From: an uncultured Collinsella sp.
GTDB taxonomy: Bacteria; Actinomycetota; Coriobacteriia; Coriobacteriales; Coriobacteriaceae
Assembly: GCA_900549655.1 (NCBI GenBank)
Contig: UROZ01000018.1
Span: forward strand, 1-25,359
DNA length: 25,359 nt
Direction of reading: 5' to 3'
The notes under the pieces were generated by a model. It searched no databases and was not told the origin of the DNA. It saw nothing but the letters and a program-made list of their open reading frames with translations. A program made the position numbers and the translations under genes. Below are positions 23,769-25,359 of the stretch, piece by piece. Each line of letters opens with the position of its first letter. Within the stretch, counting starts at the first letter, position 1.

Positions 23769-23893
23769 GTCGGGCACAGGGTTACCTCCCAAATCTTTCC
23801 GCAGGACGGAGGAGCCCCCGCCGCACGTAGTGCGCAGCGGGGGCTCCGACATGTCCGAGGACGATTTGGAGAGTAACCCTGTGCACGGCCGAC
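23769..23893. repeat. Nested 125-bp palindrome, possible miniature mobile element
   Basis: Outer arms 23769-23795 and 23863-23893 are imperfect inverted copies sharing GTCGG, GCACAGGGTTAC and CAAATC. Inside, GGAGCCCCCGC (23811-23821) pairs perfectly with GCGGGGGCTCC (23837-23847), and CGCAC/GTGCG tips the stem around GTA. The outer arms and the core hairpin are separated by unpaired stretches. With the adjacent palindrome it makes up most of the 411-nt gap between the zinc-ribbon gene and ftsE. No coding sequence is convincing here. Confidence 0.7.
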
Positions 23894-23994
23894 GGGATCC
23901 CTAAGCACGCCATGCTTCTTATGTGCAGCAAAGCTAATGCTGCTAAAATACAAAGCGCTCATGTAGTTTAAACGCACGACGATAAGGAGCACCA

Positions 23995-25215
23995 GTGGGT
24001 AACCACTTCCGTACCTCCGGTGCGGGCGATGATGCCCCCAAGACGCAGGCAGGCGTCCAGGGCAGTCGTTTCGCCACTCCGGATTCAGAGGGCCAGCCTG
24101 TTGCTCAGGCCCCCGCTCAGCCGGCAGATCAGGCACAGCCGGCATCCGATCCCTTTGCCTACAATCCAACCAGCGATGTCGCGCTTTCCGGCACGGCGGG
24201 TTTTGAGCCCGTTCAGGCCGTGACCGCTCGCGTGGAGCAGCCTCAGGCTGGTGCCGCCACGCCGCAGCCTACCATGGCCGGCATTCCCGACCCCTTGGCC
24301 CCTGCGACGCCGGCTCCTCAGCCTGCGCAGTCCGGTCTCTTTGCCGCTATTCCCGACCCCACGCAGCCTGCTGCCCCGGTGGTCGAGAGCGATCAGGCAG
24401 CCGAGGTCGCAAGCCTCGATAACGCGCTCAACAACCCCGATTTTACGTCGGTGTTTGCGCCCATCGATCCGCAGGCCAGCCGCAAGAAGATGGCCAAGCA
24501 GGCCGGTGTCGAGCCCGTCATCCTTATGGAGCATGTCACCAAGATCTATCCGGCACAGCCTAACAAGCCTGCACTCGACGACATCAACATCGAGATCTAT
24601 CCGGGCGAGTTCGTCTTCCTGGTCGGTCACTCCGGCTCGGGTAAGACCACGCTGCTGTCGACGCTCAACCGCGACGTCAAGCCGACGAGCGGCCGCATCC
24701 TGGTTGCCGGTCAGGACCTCATGAAGATCAAGAACCGCAAGGTTCCGTTCCTGCGCCGCCAGATTGGCGCCGTGTTCCAGGACTTTAAGCTTCTGCCGCA
24801 AAAGACCGCCTACGAAAACGTGGCGTTTGCCCTGCAGTGCATCGGCAAGCCCAAGGGCGTCATTCGCAGCCAGGTGCCCGAGGTGCTGCGTCTGGTCGGC
24901 CTGGCCGATCAGATGGACTCGCTGCCCGATCAGCTTTCCGGTGGCGAGCAGCAGCGCGTGGCCGTTGCCCGCGCTATGGTCAACCGCCCGCCGCTGCTGA
25001 TCTGCGACGAGCCGACGGGCAACCTCGACCCGGCGATCTCGCTGGGCATCATGAAGCTGCTCGAGCGTATTAACCGCACTGGCACCACCGTGATCGTCGC
25101 CACGCACGACCGCGAGATGGTCGATAGCATGCACCGTCGCGTGATCGCCCTTGAGGGCGGCCACGTTATCCGCGACCAGGAGAGGGGAGGTTACGGCAAC
25201 TATGGCACCAACTAA
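23995..25215 (+). CDS. ftsE: Cell division ATPase FtsE with long N-terminal extension
   Basis: The ATPase of the FtsEX complex, which links the divisome to peptidoglycan hydrolases at the septum. Residues about 173-395 are a canonical FtsE domain: ILMEHVTKIYP, Walker A GHSGSGKTT (211-219), Q-loop FQDFKLLP, signature LSGGEQQ (314-320), Walker B LLICDEPTGNLDP, and ATHDREMVD with the switch histidine. The first 172 residues are extra: Pro/Ala/Gln-rich, probably disordered, with repeated PDP and QPA elements. Usual FtsE is about 220-230 residues. The GTG start at 23995 has AAGGAG 5 nt upstream and no better in-frame start is served, so the extension looks real. It overlaps ftsX by 14 nt. Confidence 0.93.
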   Translation: MGNHFRTSGAGDDAPKTQAGVQGSRFATPDSEGQPVAQAPAQPADQAQPASDPFAYNPTSDVALSGTAGFEPVQAVTARVEQPQAGAATPQPTMAGIPDPLAPATPAPQPAQSGLFAAIPDPTQPAAPVVESDQAAEVASLDNALNNPDFTSVFAPIDPQASRKKMAKQAGVEPVILMEHVTKIYPAQPNKPALDDINIEIYPGEFVFLVGHSGSGKTTLLSTLNRDVKPTSGRILVAGQDLMKIKNRKVPFLRRQIGAVFQDFKLLPQKTAYENVAFALQCIGKPKGVIRSQVPEVLRLVGLADQMDSLPDQLSGGEQQRVAVARAMVNRPPLLICDEPTGNLDPAISLGIMKLLERINRTGTTVIVATHDREMVDSMHRRVIALEGGHVIRDQERGGYGNYGTN

Positions 25216-25359
25216 CGTGGGCTACTCCTTCAAAGAGGCAATCAGCCACTTCTTCCGTAACTGGACTACCTCGCTCGGCGCCGTCATCACGATCTTCCTT
25301 TCGCTGTTTATCATCGGCCTGTTCATTATGGGTTCCGCGATGCTGAACTCCGTGATCGG
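25202..25359 (+). CDS. ftsX: Cell division protein FtsX, N-terminal fragment (cut by window end)
   Basis: The membrane partner of FtsE. Only the first 52 codons are in the window, starting MAPTNVGYSFKEAISHFFRN, followed by a transmembrane helix (TTSLGAVITIFLSLFIIGLFIMG). This is the standard FtsX N-terminus. ATG 25202 lies inside the end of ftsE (overlap 14 nt) with GGGGAGG at 25184-25190, showing translational coupling. Confidence 0.9.
   Translation, partial: MAPTNVGYSFKEAISHFFRNWTTSLGAVITIFLSLFIIGLFIMGSAMLNSVI

Noticed and set aside
23756..24169. A minus-strand frame across the nested palindrome ending CPTCGY, resembling a zinc-ribbon tail.
   Set aside because: It crosses the ftsE promoter and start region antisense, has no ribosome binding site, and the Cys pair is isolated.

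Overview
The window is a high-GC stretch of bacterial chromosome that most resembles a gut Coriobacteriia genome, probably Collinsella or a close relative. This is inferred from the gene set, strong G/C-ending codon bias in the housekeeping genes, clean AAGGAG-type ribosome binding sites, and short palindromic repeats in almost every intergenic gap. I could not run a database search, so the genus is an inference.

Layout. Positions 1-7.3 kb hold core metabolism: tyrS (tyrosyl-tRNA synthetase), ade (adenine deaminase), two HAD-superfamily phosphatases facing each other, then on the minus strand a citrate synthase preceded by a small ACT-domain protein. Positions 7.3-14.3 kb are an accessory island between the ACT gene and rpmE. 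It holds a hairpin-rich spacer, a tyrosine-recombinase remnant lacking its N-terminal half, a Cro/CI-type regulator paired with a DUF2975-like membrane protein, and, divergently, a three-gene ABC-2-type transporter module. That module is a tandem double permease, a stand-alone ATPase, and a permease-ATPase fusion. What looks like the first codons of a further permease lie at the right edge. Positions 14.3-25.4 kb return to core genes: rpmE (L31 with an unusual C-terminal tail) behind a structured leader, secA-prfB as an overlapping pair, a YitT-family membrane protein, a split transketolase, a minus-strand zinc-ribbon membrane protein, and ftsE (with a long N-terminal extension) overlapping a truncated ftsX.

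How parts work together. secA, prfB, ftsE and ftsX form the loose translation/secretion/division neighbourhood familiar in Gram-positives, here interrupted by yitT, the transketolase pair and the zinc-ribbon gene. The ABC module supplies three permease domains and two ATPase domains that share the same unusual motifs (an APNG[H/S]GKTT Walker A and an NG-x-G-x-x-x-YP permease motif), so its parts probably assemble together. A role in export or in immunity to a peptide is a guess from family resemblance. The regulator/DUF2975 pair shares the intergenic region with it and may control it.

The most interesting signals are this duplicated/fused ABC module and its possible truncated fourth member, a nested 125-bp palindrome at 23.77-23.89 kb, two families of repeated palindromes, 27-bp-period tandem motifs after two genes, a ribosome binding site buried in a hairpin, an RF2 whose SPF tripeptide reads SPT, and long low-complexity extensions on L31 and FtsE.
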